DNA from: Isoetes taiwanensis
Lineage: Eukaryota; Streptophyta; Lycopodiopsida; Isoetales; Isoetaceae
Assembly: GCA_021234155.1 (NCBI GenBank)
Contig: JAJEKV010000040.1
Location: forward strand, 12,850,719 to 12,914,718
Length of the DNA: 64,000 nucleotides
Direction of reading: 5' to 3'
A program made the translations under genes and the position numbers. Positions 45,491 to 55,745 of this stretch are shown piece after piece. Within the stretch, counting starts at the first letter, position 1. Every line of letters begins with the position of its first letter. The notes beneath the pieces are model-generated. The model was not told where the DNA came from and ran no database searches. It was given only the letters and a program-made list of their open reading frames with translations.

Positions 45491-46830
45491 AGCATGGGAG
45501 CGTGTTTTTATTAATAAGGACTTAGCGAGCTTTGTTAGGAATGAGCCAATGCTGAGAGTTCCCCATAAGGACTTATGGGGCACATTTTTCTACGTAATAG
45601 TCATTGTCCCAAAAAATTTCCCTTTCCAGAATTTCCCTCTTCCTTTCTTTCTTCTAGAGGTATCTCTTCTTAAAAGATCCTTGATTCTGGTAAATTTGTT
45701 TGGTGGCTAATTTAAGCTTCTTCCTCTAGAGGAGTGCAGTTCAAGTGGATTGCTTACGCATATTCTCTTGGCCATTTGAAGAAGGCGGTGAGGGAGGCTA
45801 TAGAGAGACGGGGAAGCGGGTATGTAGCCTATATTTTCAACCTTGTGTGCTCTTACTTATCTGGAGAAAGTATCACGGGAGTTTTTCAATCATATTCAAC
45901 CATTTTTGCAAGAGCAGGGGAATAAGGAGGCAGTTCTCGTAGTAGAGTCATCGGCATGGGCATGGTATAAGCATGGCCGGAGGAGCACGCCGCTTCTAGA
46001 TTACGAAAACAACGTTTAGCGAAATGCTGCGTTAAGCTGAAAGTTGTGGAGGTAAACTAGCCATCTTTTAAACCCGAATTCCCCAAAAGAAAAAAAACCA
46101 TATTTTGTGGGAATACAAACTATTCGTCAAGCCAATAAAACAACCGAAAACAACAAGTAGCAAAATCATGAAGATTAGACAGAGATGTTTTAAGTTTTCT
46201 CATGAGCATTTAAGGAATTACAGGTTGTAGAAGCCACCCAATGTGATGCCACACAATAAATATTGGATATGTTCTAAAAAACAACAAATGCAATAATATG
46301 CGCAGTTGAACAAAGTTCTTGAGCATTATAGCTTGTAATAAAGGATGGTATCCAGAAAATGCAGTAATATGTAGCTTGAACAAAGTTGTTGAACATTATG
46401 ACACACCTCTAGGAAGATGTGTAAATGCTTACTTTTTTAGTAGTAATGTAATGGAAAACATGGATACATTTCTCATCTCGTTTTGAAAATTGAGAATAGA
46501 AGATTATGGAATAGAATAGAATAGAATAGAATAGAATAGAATAGATTTTTTAGAATAGAATAGAATGGAGCAAATATGGCACATTGAAGCGTTACAAATG
46601 TGTGAGGAGGACCTAGCTTGAAGAAGTTCATAGGAGAAAAGGTTGAGATTTAATGATCTAGTATATGGCTATAAATTTTTAGGTGACGTATCTCAATGCA
46701 CAAAGTGGCAGTAGTGCAATGGCTTGATTAAAGAGTTTATCTTGATCATTGGCGGCTGATTGGTCGAGTTGCCCAAAAGGAACCCTTCTTCTAGAAGCGG
46801 GAATAATTCTGGGCCATGTATGCGACCATG
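45491..46830 (+). repeat. Tandem-array block I' (copy of block I)
   Basis: Collinear with 26,408-27,745 including the AATAG run. Differences cluster at CAG/CTG sites. For example, block I has CTGGAGTCGCAGTTCTGG (near 26,588) where I' has a TAAAAGATCCTTGATTCTGG-type sequence (near 45,671), and GCTGCAAGCCAG (26,969) where I' has CTTTTAAACCCG. Confidence 0.85.
46509..46565 (+). repeat. (AATAG)n microsatellite
   Basis: Duplicate of the 27,421 repeat with the same internal break and about one unit less. Confidence 0.95.
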
Positions 46831-47970
46831 GGTCGAGGCATAGAGGCGGGTTTTATTGATAAGGACTTAGCGAGCCTGTTAGGGTGAGCCAATGTCTGAG
46901 GACTTATGCCGGCACATTTTTCTACGTAATAGTCATTGTCCCAAAAAATTTCCCTTTCCAGAATTTCCCTCTGACTTTCTTTCTTCTAGAGGCATCTCTT
47001 CTTCTGGAGTTGCAGTTCTGGTAGAGCTGTTTTGGTCGAGCAATTTCTCTTCTTTCCCTAGAGGTACAGTTTCGATGGATCTTCTTGCTTGCCGCATTCT
47101 CTTGGCCATTTGAAAGAGGCAGCGAGGAGGCTATAGAGGCAAGGGGCAGGAGGCAGGTATGTAGCTATATTTCCAACCTTGTATTGCTCTTACTTATACA
47201 GGAAAGTATGCAGGGGTTTTCAATCATATTCAACCACTTTGCAAGAACATGAATAAGGAGACAGATTCTCGTAGTAAGTCATCAGCATGGGCATGGTATA
47301 AGCATGGCAGAGGAGGAGCCGCTTCTAAATCCAAAAACAACGTTTAAACTGAAATGCACTAATTTAAGAAGTGCTAAAAAGAGTCTTTCGTTGTTTTTAG
47401 CCAGAAATTATGCCTCTTGAAAAATAGTGATTGACATTGTGATGAAGAGAAAGCCCCCCACCACAAAAAAAAAAAAAAAAAAAATTGTGGAGCTAAACTA
47501 GCCATTCTGAGAGAAACTTCCCCCCAAAAAGAAAAAAACCATATTTTATGGGAATACGAACTATTCGTCAAGCCAATAAAACAACCGAAAACAACAAGCA
47601 GCAAAATCATGAAGATTAGATAGAGATGTTTTAAGTTTTCTCATGAGCATTTAAGAATATTGGATAAGTTCTAAAACACCAGAAATGCAATAATATGCGC
47701 AGTTGAACAAAGTTCTTGAGCATTTTAGCTTGTATTAAAGGATGGTATCCAGAAAATGCAGTAATATGTTTGAACATTATGGGTAAGATGGGTAAATGTT
47801 TACTTTTGTAGTAGTAATGTAATGGAAAACATGGATATATTTCTCATCTTATTTTGAAAACTAGGAATAGAAGATTAAGGAGTAAATATGGCACATTGAA
47901 GCGGTATAAATGTGTGAGAAGGGCCTAACTTGAAGAAGTTCGATGGAGAAAAGGTTGAGATTTAATGTAG
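46831..47970 (+). repeat. Hybrid array block III' (block II start, block III end)
   Basis: The first 160 bp carry block II variants (GCCAATGTCTGAGGACTTAT, TTCTAGAGGCATCTC). From about 47,040 it carries block III variants (CTAGAGGTACAGTTTCGATG). It lacks the 165-bp insert of block III. The switch lies between about 46,990 and 47,040. The tail runs into the E2 upstream region. Confidence 0.8.
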
Positions 47971-48009
47971 TTAATCTAATTTTGCACTCTTGTGCTCTGT
48001 GCACAAGGG

Positions 48010-48780
48010 GCTTCTAAAAGATTTATAATTGCCTCCTTACATACTCTTTGAGGTCAAATATAAGCCACGTTATGCCAAAGAAATGGTGTGCAATGTACCG
48101 CAAGGCTTCCATCAACAGATTTTCCTCGTTTCTAATTTCTTTACAAATTTGCAGCTTCTTGGGCCCGATTTTTCAATCACTGCTATTGTAGGAAAGCTAA
48201 GTTTTGATATGTATGAAATAAAAGCCACCACATGGCTCGCTGGAATAAATAAATGTGAACACAAAGGCAACATGGCCATTGTTCAAATGACGGCATGCCC
48301 CTGTTCGTTGCTTTTTTTTCTTCTTATAATCTGAACCATTTGATCCAAAGGACCACACTTACTATTGCACGTTGTCTTATTTTGTTGAATAACACATTCT
48401 ACACAAAACAATTTGAACTTATTGTACAATAATATTGTGAAATAAGTTCAGATTATTGTACAATATTGACAGTACAATAACACTTATTACGTTGAATAAT
48501 AAGTTCGTTATTATTGTCTTTGTCATTTCTGTTTTTCCCTCTTTTTTTTTCCTCCCCTACACGATTATTTCTATCTATAAAATGCAACCTTAGGAGCAAC
48601 ACGAAATATCCAAAAGTGCAATGGCAAAGTTTGGGATTGAACATTTGTTCGTGGTAATCTTGTTATGTGTGGTGGTTGTTCTATTTCCAGTTATTCCTAT
48701 TGTTGTTATTTCTGTGAATTATTCTCCATTGACTGTTGGTCTGAAATATCAATTCAATGGAATGATCAGAGTTCATTGAC
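48010..48780 (+). pseudogene. Aegerolysin orphan signal-peptide exon E2 with its upstream region
   Basis: Duplicate of E1. TATAAAA at 48,576-48,582, ATG at 48,621, signal peptide for about 20 codons, then divergence (LFPVI...) to a stop near 48,775. No aegerolysin core follows. The upstream 600 bp is shared with E1 and copy C. Confidence 0.7.
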
Positions 48781-49892
48781 TTCAGTTGCAGCAAATGTAA
48801 ATCCCAAGTTACTGCTGTGATACTCTGGTACATTCACAGAATTGGTGCATCTTATCAAATAAGGTTTCTCAAGCGTATTTCTAAATGATTCTATAACTGT
48901 TGTATTTATTTTCTGCCTGCACATGTAAAGATATGTAATAATCCAACCTAAAAATGATTAATTCAGCAGACAAAGCAAAAGATTAACGCAAAAAGATCTC
49001 TAATTAGCGTCAACATGGCAAAAAAACTAATGTAGATGATGAAGAAAAGAGAATGAAGAAAAAAACGAAGTGCAGCTGAATGCCGAACATGATGGATGCT
49101 CTCCAGTCTTAAAATCAGGATCTTTGTCCAAAAAAATTTCCCTTTCTAGAATTTCCCTGTTCCTTTATTTCTTCTAGAGGCGGCTCTTCTTCTAGAGTCG
49201 CAATTCCAGTAGAGCAGTTTCTCTTCTTCCATTCATTCTTCCATTCATTGAAGAAAGGTATATCTTTCATTCCACCGTTTATAATCTGTTGCTATGTCAT
49301 TTTCCATTCTACTCTCTATGCAGCTTTGTCAATATGCTAAGCATAGATAGGATTTCTATAGTAGACTCCTATGTATGGTCTCTATAGTTCATAAGCAATT
49401 TGCTTTCAACAGTACAGGAGAGTGTGCCAAGGATCAGGTAAGACGTGCCTTCTTATTCCTTGATTATTTACAAGTTTATTTGGTAACGATATCTCAGAAC
49501 TAACATGGATAGGTATCAGACAATCGATCATGCCCTGTTTAACGCAAACCAATTAAATGATATAAACATAAACATAAGCAATCCTTAGTAATGAAGCATT
49601 CATTGATTTTCAGTTCTCGGCTTAAGCCTTACTAAACCGATAAGCTCATTTTCAGACGTTTTACAAGACGACCAAGTTCATATCATCATGAACGAGTTCT
49701 AGAACAGATTCTAAATATGCTAAAGAAACCTTGCTAATAAGATCCAGTTCTAACTTTGTCAAAAAACTCTGGCCATTCCATTGAATGGTTATTTCAGATC
49801 GACCTTGAGGGGTGAATTATTCACAATAATAATAACTTCAAACAGAACAAACGTAGGCCATATAAAGGCAAAGGAAAAGGCAAAGGAGATGG
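48781..49892. other. Spacer between E2 and B
   Basis: Non-coding copy of 31,300-32,370. It contains the stray array motif at 49,130-49,225 (TTTCTAGAATTTCCC to TTCTAGAGTCGCAATTCCAG). No gene seen. Confidence 0.55.
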
Positions 49893-50607
49893 TCAAGAAG
49901 CAGAGATGGTATTAGAAATCCATGTAACATAGAAAGTGGCTCTAAGATGGGTGCCACCAGAGATAACTTGGCCTGTGATCTTGAAATACTCTGTGAGAAA
50001 CTTCTGGATGCTATAATAGCTGTTATCACATCCATAGCAGGCATCGAAAGTGATATGAGCTACTTTGTACTGGTATTGGGGGTCACTATAGTAGATATCA
50101 AAGGAGCCGTCGGTACCTGAAGGAGACCAGTTCCTTCCAGCAGCAGCTATTCTGAGCTCGCCTCCTGCGTATACTGTTTTTCCATTTGGACTGCCAATCT
50201 CTGTGCTGTAATCTCCCCAGCCTGGTACCCATTTTCCATAACCTAAGCTCGCCCCTGAAACTGATAGATACTCTGGCGCTCCTTGACCCACATACCATAT
50301 GCTGATTTGCGCCCAATCATCTTCTCCTTTTAATTTTCCTTCACCTGCACAGCATCCGGTAAACACATGTTCAGTTTTTTTTTAAATCCCCTGCGCAATT
50401 CCTCCACCTTTTGCTCAAACCACAAACACAACCACAACCATATCAGTATGAATTGCTTGATTTTTCACCTCTGGATTGAATTATGGAACTTCCATTCTTT
50501 ATTTCCACGATTTCGCCGCCTTCTTTTCCTTCTCCTTCTCCCAACGAAACAACAACCAGACAGAACAATATTACCACGAAAAGATATTCAATCCCAAACT
50601 TTGCCAT
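49893..50607 (-). CDS. Secreted aegerolysin-family protein, copy B (intact, two exons)
   Basis: Predicted 196 residues from exon 1 (50,607-50,469) and exon 2 (50,344-49,893), joined across a 124-nt intron with CCAGAG/GTGAAA donor and TGTGCAG/GTGAAG acceptor; the frame is kept (phase 1). Residues 1-22 are a signal peptide (MAKFGIEYLF, then a Val/Ile/Leu core). A short acidic, Lys/Gly-rich linker follows, then a single aegerolysin domain of about 145 residues. Family marks are an early DDWAQISIW strand, LSVSGASLGYGKW, GGELRIAAAGRNW, SGTDGSFDIYY and a Cys pair in DACYGCD. Aegerolysins are small beta-sandwich proteins that bind membrane lipids and sometimes form pores with a MACPF partner; they are best known from fungi and bacteria. 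No MACPF gene is visible nearby. The start is chosen because the TATA box overlaps the more upstream ATG. The function in this plant is unproven; defence is a guess. Confidence 0.72.
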
Positions 50608-50646
50608 TGCTCTTTTTGATATTTCCCATCGCTCCTGATATTGCAT

Positions 50647-50653
50647 TTTTATA
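50647..50653 (-). promoter_or_regulatory. TATA box of aegerolysin copy B
   Basis: TATAAAA on the minus strand, 40-46 nt upstream of the ATG at 50,607. A start site about 30 nt downstream would leave a 5' UTR of about 15-20 nt and exclude the in-frame ATG at 50,646, which lies against the TATA box. Confidence 0.65.
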
Positions 50654-50775
50654 GATACAGATCATAGTATAGGGGAAAAAAAAAAAGGAAAGAAAGGAAA
50701 TTAATAATACCTAGGACGTACAGTGGTTGAGATGACAAAGACAAAGACGAATTAATTAATAATACGTAGAACGTG

Positions 50776-51009
50776 CCAGTGGCCATGTGGTATGGGGGAT
50801 GGAAACAGGGAGATGATTCCAGGGGGTCCCACGACCGGCGGCAGCCGGGAGCGGGTCCTGGAATCAGCGACCCTGTTTCGTCCCCCCACAACATGGCAAC
50901 TGGGGAGGATGCAAAATTTGATCCGTTTACCTGTTCTTGACCTGTTGAGCGGAATCAAGCCCACCGCTTTCCATTCCGGAGGCTGAATGGGCTCCCCAGT
51001 TGCCATGTT
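50776..51009. repeat. Foldback element upstream of copy B
   Basis: Same structure as at 33,247: arms at about 50,776-50,822 and 50,856-50,903, and a third complementary arm at 50,991-51,009. The GC-rich centre (ACGACCGGCGGCAGCCGGGA) would form the loop. Confidence 0.7.
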
Positions 51010-51723
51010 GTACACTGTAAAGTTTTGTGTTCGCGTGAGAGCCACGTGTTGGACGCGTCCATATATATATATCAAAACTTAGCTTTGGTACAATAGTAGT
51101 TGTTGAAAAATCGAGTCCACACTGTAATAAGGCTTTGTGTTCACAACGTGTTGGACGTCACATTTATTTCATACATATCAAAACTTAGCTTTCCTGCACT
51201 AGTGGTTGAAATATCACAACACAAGAAGCTGCAGATTTATGAAGAAATTGGGAAGGAGAAATTTTTATTAAGGCGGGCTTGTGACCATGTTGCACAATAT
51301 TTCAAAAAAATGAGCCATTTGAATCCATTACACATTAGGTAATGTGTTTCAATTATAGCAAGTTTTTAACTGCCATTATTAAAGAAAAATGGTACTATTC
51401 CAGTGTACCAAAAGTTCCCCCCAAATTTTGTTCCTCCTATTTTTTTGGCTAACCATGTGGAGCTCGACTTGGATTTTTTTTTCAAGAATTAACGATGCAA
51501 GAGCATTTGAACTAGTTCAGAGCACTGCAAATTTATCAAGTCATTTGGCATCATTACAAATTGCTATAAATAATTGTGAGATATAATGAAACACATTTCA
51601 TCTTCCCAACATATATAATGCAGTCTCTTTTTTTGTTTGATATACAATATTTGTTTGAGAGTATTTTTTCTACGCCTAGGATGATTTTGGGCTTGATACG
51701 TATGAGAAGACTATAGTCAAAAT
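51010..51723. other. 5' flank of copy B and spacer
   Basis: Two related CAAAACTTAGCTTT units (near 51,073 and 51,180) are part of the aegerolysin upstream region also found near C, E1 and E2. The rest to 51,723 is AT-rich with no gene seen. Confidence 0.5.
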
Positions 51724-51871
51724 ATGGCGATCCGTGTTGCGGCTAAAGCTTCTGCTGCTACATTAGCTTCGACTTCGCTTCTACGGCGGTTCGGAGCAAT
51801 AAAACTCTTTCTATGCCAACATGATTCGGAGCGCTCTTCTATGGCAGCATGCTCTTATATGGCACCAAAAA
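51724..51871 (+). CDS. Candidate first exon with organelle presequence-like peptide
   Basis: The ATG at 51,724 opens MAIRVAAKASAATLASTSLL followed by RRFGAIKLF: Ala/Ser-rich with regularly spaced Arg/Lys and no acidic residues at first, as expected for a mitochondrial or plastid targeting peptide. The frame meets a consensus donor (AAAAA/GTAAGT) at 51,871/51,872. The duplicate at 34,169 is corrupted. No following exon can be assigned, so the product is unknown. It may be a gene fragment. Confidence 0.35.
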
Positions 51872-52257
51872 GTAAGTCAAATTTTTTTTATTTTGTGTTT
51901 GTCTAAAAACCTTTTTGTTTGGTGGCAACGAGAAGCCAACGAGCTACTCCAAAATCTCTGAAACATCCGAGCTTCTTCAAAAATCTCCGAAGCAAGACAA
52001 GGTTCTGTTGTTTTTTTTTGAATTCAGCAACTGATAAACTGTTCTTTAGGGGGTATCTAAGCTTAGTCTCTGTGCTCACCTTTCATTTCCTCTTATTTCC
52101 CTTTCTGCCTCGCTCGCTCTTGTGCGTCGTTCTGCCTAGGTAAGCTCTATGTGCTTTTTTCAGTTATTCCGTGCTTTCTCCTATCCTAATAAGTGTCGCT
52201 TTCCCCTTTGGCATTTGCTTTTGTAAGTTTATTATTGTTTCTGGTCGTTGTTTGCTT

Positions 52258-52366
52258 TCTCAAAAGCTTCCGGATTCATGCGTTCACAAACCGTCCATGG
52301 CATCCTATCCCCCCTTCTCAAAGCTTCCGGACTCTGCCTTCACAAACCGTCCATGGCATCCTAACC
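52258..52366 (+). repeat. Tandem 59-bp repeat, two copies
   Basis: TCTCAAAAGCTTCCGGATTC...CCATGGCATCCTA occurs at 52,258-52,306 and again, slightly changed, at 52,317-52,366. Also present, corrupted, at about 34,722-34,830. Confidence 0.85.
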
Positions 52367-52496
52367 TCCTTTCTGCTTAAATCTTTTTGGTTCGTTTGGC
52401 ATCCTTGTGTTGATCGATGCTAGTTATACTTGCCATGGGCAATGGCATTCAACCCAAATGGCTGTGTTAATTTGTTCATCTATTTCTTGATTTAGT

Positions 52497-52610
52497 GCAT
52501 CTGTCAGAATTGCAGAAGCTGACATGCAGGTAATGCTAAAATCTCTACTAGAGAAGGGGAAGCTTTTGCAGGCTGTAATGCAAGCAGGGCCTCTGCTTCA
52601 AATACAATAG
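52497..52610 (+). CDS. Candidate terminal exon, DUF1635-like C-terminus fragment
   Basis: After an acceptor-like TTTCTTGATTTAG, an open frame reads ASVRIAEADMQVMLKSLLEK then GKLLQAVMQAGPLLQIQ and stop. The EKGKLLQAVMxAGPLLQ pattern resembles the C-terminal motif I associate with plant DUF1635 proteins, whose role is unknown. The longer proline-rich end of that motif is missing. Could be a gene fragment carried with the duplication; the copy at 34,950-35,090 is corrupted. A link to the exon at 51,724 is possible but unsupported. Confidence 0.3.
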   Translation, partial: ASVRIAEADMQVMLKSLLEKGKLLQAVMQAGPLLQIQ

Positions 52611-53239
52611 CATCTGTAATAGCAATAGCATCGAGTTGGAATACAAGGTTTGGGAGCAAGTAGTGGCATAGTAGCTTTTTTCCCTATTTTTTTTCTCTAT
52701 GTTTCCCTGCTTCAAAGCATTGCACACGTTTTTCCTCTAAGCATTGCACAAGTTTTTCTTCTAAGCCTTTTGGAGCAAATAACATCTACGAGAATGATCT
52801 GCAAAATAATCAATTTAATTATTTGGGAAAACCTGATCTTCTGAAGGACTCAGATTGTGGAACGATAGTGGGAGCACATGTGGGCTTTGGAAGGTAATGT
52901 TGTTAATGGAACTTGCAAAACTGATATTAGAAGGTCCTAGGCAGTTGGAAATATTGGGAAGTATAGTGCAAGACTCTACATTTAGAGAAAGTACCCAACA
53001 TAGACTAATGTCTACTTCCTGTGGAAACTCTGCAGGATAGACTCTTGATTTTCGTTTGAGATTTTTCAAAAAATATGCTGTCGTTTTTTAGTGGCACATT
53101 TTCTGGATAAATTGGAGTTTTCGAAGCATTTGCTCCCTTGTATCTTAGAATTGCCACTGCTGGGATTTCTTGCACTCCCTGTATGCTTCTCTCATATGGA
53201 AAAATTACTATGCTTGACTTGAATTAACCAGAAACATGT

Positions 53240-53980
53240 ATGTCTGGCGTAGAGAAATCAATGCGGTTAGTCTCATGGAATGTTCAGGGGGTAGCCTCCT
53301 CCCCCCTCAAGCGGAGTCGTATTTCTTTTTACTTATCTAGATTGGATGCTCAGTTTGTATGTCTTCAAGAGCATAAGTGTCGTAAGGGAGACGTATCAAA
53401 GCTTGCAGACATGATTGGTCGCAGGTTTAATGTCCTTATCGCAGTAGCTGATTCTGCTAGTGCAGGGGTCGTGATAGCATGGCTTCCTTCCTTGCCAGTC
53501 ATCTTTACTCAGGCTGATCGCTTTGGTCGTTGGGCCCTAATTGTATGGCAGGAACAAGGGGTTAAATATGGTCTAATTAATGTTTATGCCCACAATAGAC
53601 CTCATCAGAGACCTTCACTGTGGGCTTCTTTGCGAGGGAAGATAACCAAGCCTGCAATATGCCACATTTCATGGCTTCTTGTTGGGGATCTCAATATGGT
53701 GGAAGTGGAATCTTTCGGTTGGGGGCAACCTCTGAAGGTGGTGTTCCGGTTTTGAACGCTGCCCGGTGGCTTTGTCTACTCCATGATTGCAACCCTCTGG
53801 AGATTGATGTCTTAAAAGGTGCCTTCACTTGGTGCAATGGTCAAGTTGGTGGGGGTCGCGCAAGCTCTCGGTTGGATAGAGCTTATTGGATAGCGAATCT
53901 GATTCGCGGCACTTCCGTGTCATTTTCGATTACGTCTCGAGAGATAACTTCGGTTTGAGACCACCATCCGCAATTCATTT
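53240..53980 (+). pseudogene. LINE endonuclease domain
   Basis: APE-type endonuclease that nicks target DNA. MRLVSWNVQG opens the fold, VCLQEHK carries the metal-binding glutamate, and WLLVGDLNM (53,672-53,700) carries the catalytic D-x-N. After a frameshift FTWCNG and SRLDRAYW follow (53,826-53,890). The final DHHPQF block sits at about 53,959-53,976 directly after an in-frame stop. All key residues except the SDHHP serine can be seen. Confidence 0.8.
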
Positions 53981-54159
53981 CGAGACGAGCCCCCCAGCAA
54001 TGGCGGCACGGAAGGACGCGTGTTTTTGAACGCGTGAAGTTCTTAAAGGATCGACTTTCAAAAAAAGGTTGCAAGAATACTTGGACAAGCGCCTTCAATC
54101 GGACGTCGAGGTATGACGGCATAGTGGATGCAATTGCGGTAGTCAAGGGTTTTGCCAAA

Positions 54160-55745
54160 GAATGGGGTCGATGAGTCCGGCAGCTCCCAATAATGCTTTT
54201 TGGACACTTTGTATCAAGACCGCTCCATTCACATATGCAGACGTCTTCCAGGTGTTCATGATCGTTTTGGCACAGATCCAAGCATTGGAGGAGGAGCAAA
54301 TTCAGCAAGCAAAGATGAAGGCAGGTCTGCAGTGGTTTCGTGATGGAGACCGTTGTACGGGCTTCTTTTTTCGTGCAGCTAAGCGGCGTCGCTTGACATC
54401 AACCATGTCCTCATTGCTTTTGCCGAATGATTCGATGCTTCAGAGCCGCGTGAACTTCAAAGATCCGCATAACCACTTCCAGACGTTTTTTGCTGAGAAA
54501 CATCTTCCCTTTCAATCAGAAATGCAAGATGTTGTTTTATCTAGGATTTTTCCCATTATCTCTGGTGAGCAGCGCGAGTCAATAGAGGCGGCTATGACAG
54601 CTGACGATTTAAAATCGGCAGTCTTTGAACTGAAAAGAGGCAAATGCCCAGGTTTGGATGGTTTGACAATTGAGTTCTTCCAAGAGTATTGGGAATGGCT
54701 GGAGCCAGATGTGTATGATGCTTTCTACGTGACTTCGGGAGGTCCACCGCTTTGGATAGAATTCTAAACACAAAGTGCCATCTCACTCATCCCCAAGGTC
54801 AAGGATCCTCGGACTATTTCAGATTGATTATGCCCATCACCTTATTGTCATCCGGTATATAAGATCTTCGCCAAAGCTTTTTTGAAAATAAGAAAATAAA
54901 AAAGGACATCTTGGCGAGTCCATCTCAACAACCCGGTCCAGTTTTCTTCCAAAGCGGTGCATTTTGAATAATGTTGTTGCGCTACGAGGGAATTTCTTGG
55001 GCACGTAGGGCAAAACCTTCGGTTGTATACCTTAAGCTTGATTTTGCAAAAGCTTATGACGTCAAAAACACCGGGAATTCAGCGCGTCGTTGTATGCTAA
55101 GACCGGGATTTGGGGAACAATTCACATCGATATTATGAAGGCGCATATCTCGCGCCGGGCGAAAGTCTCTGTTCCATGGTGAGCCGTCACATGCCTTTTA
55201 TCTGGCCGTCAGATTCGCCGGGGATGCCCTTTAGCACCATTGCTTTTCACAATTGTTGCAGAGGCTTTGTCACGATTATTCACCATTGCAACGACAGAGG
55301 GACTTCTCCATGGTCTTGCAATGGAGGACGGGCACATAAGAGGTTTGCAATCAATATGGCGACACGTTCCTCTTCCTAGTCGCTAATGATGAGAATCTTG
55401 TGCTGCCAAAATGCTTTTTAGACACTTTTTCAACCGGCTTAGGTGTTCTTGTGGGGTGGCGTATGTACGGCTTTGTGGACATTGTTGGATAATCCGGCCC
55501 CGGCATGTGTTCACGATTATCCATGGAAATTGCTTTGCGCATGGACAAGGGGCCATCAAGTTGGGGATTCGGTTGGCATCCATGTTACTATGGGAGCTGC
55601 ATGGGAGGAGATCATTAGGGGTTTGGAGAAGCACTTGTTCCGGTGGTCCACCGCTAAGTTGTCTCTCGGGCGTGTCGACATTAAAGGGCCAAGTCGGGTC
55701 CTTAGTAGTACTCATGTTTATATGGCATCCCTTCGCTAGCACCAC
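54160..55745 (+). pseudogene. LINE reverse transcriptase domain
   Basis: QWFRDGDRCTGFFFRAAKRR (54,332-54,391) and ELKRGKCPGLDGLTIEFFQE (54,626-54,685) are the typical pre-RT and fingers motifs of plant L1 elements. VYLKLDFAKAYD (55,027-55,062) carries the first catalytic aspartate. The YADD box is corrupted near 55,370-55,390. Frames break repeatedly after 54,770. Confidence 0.8.

Larger units (their letters stand above)
37093..53091 (+). repeat. Segmental duplication, copy 2 (16.0 kb)
   Basis: Tandem, same-orientation copy of 18,022-35,551. It begins inside the gypsy internal region (AAAGCATTTTGAACCTCATG, equal to 18,022) and ends at about 53,091, just left of the LINE. It carries one array block fewer. 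Its aegerolysin copy (B) is intact whereas copy A is broken. Confidence 0.9.

Noticed and set aside
49893..50366. Unspliced 157-residue aegerolysin starting inside the intron
   Set aside because: That ATG lies within the predicted intron and gives no signal peptide; splicing to the upstream exon keeps the frame and is supported by conserved splice sites in four copies.
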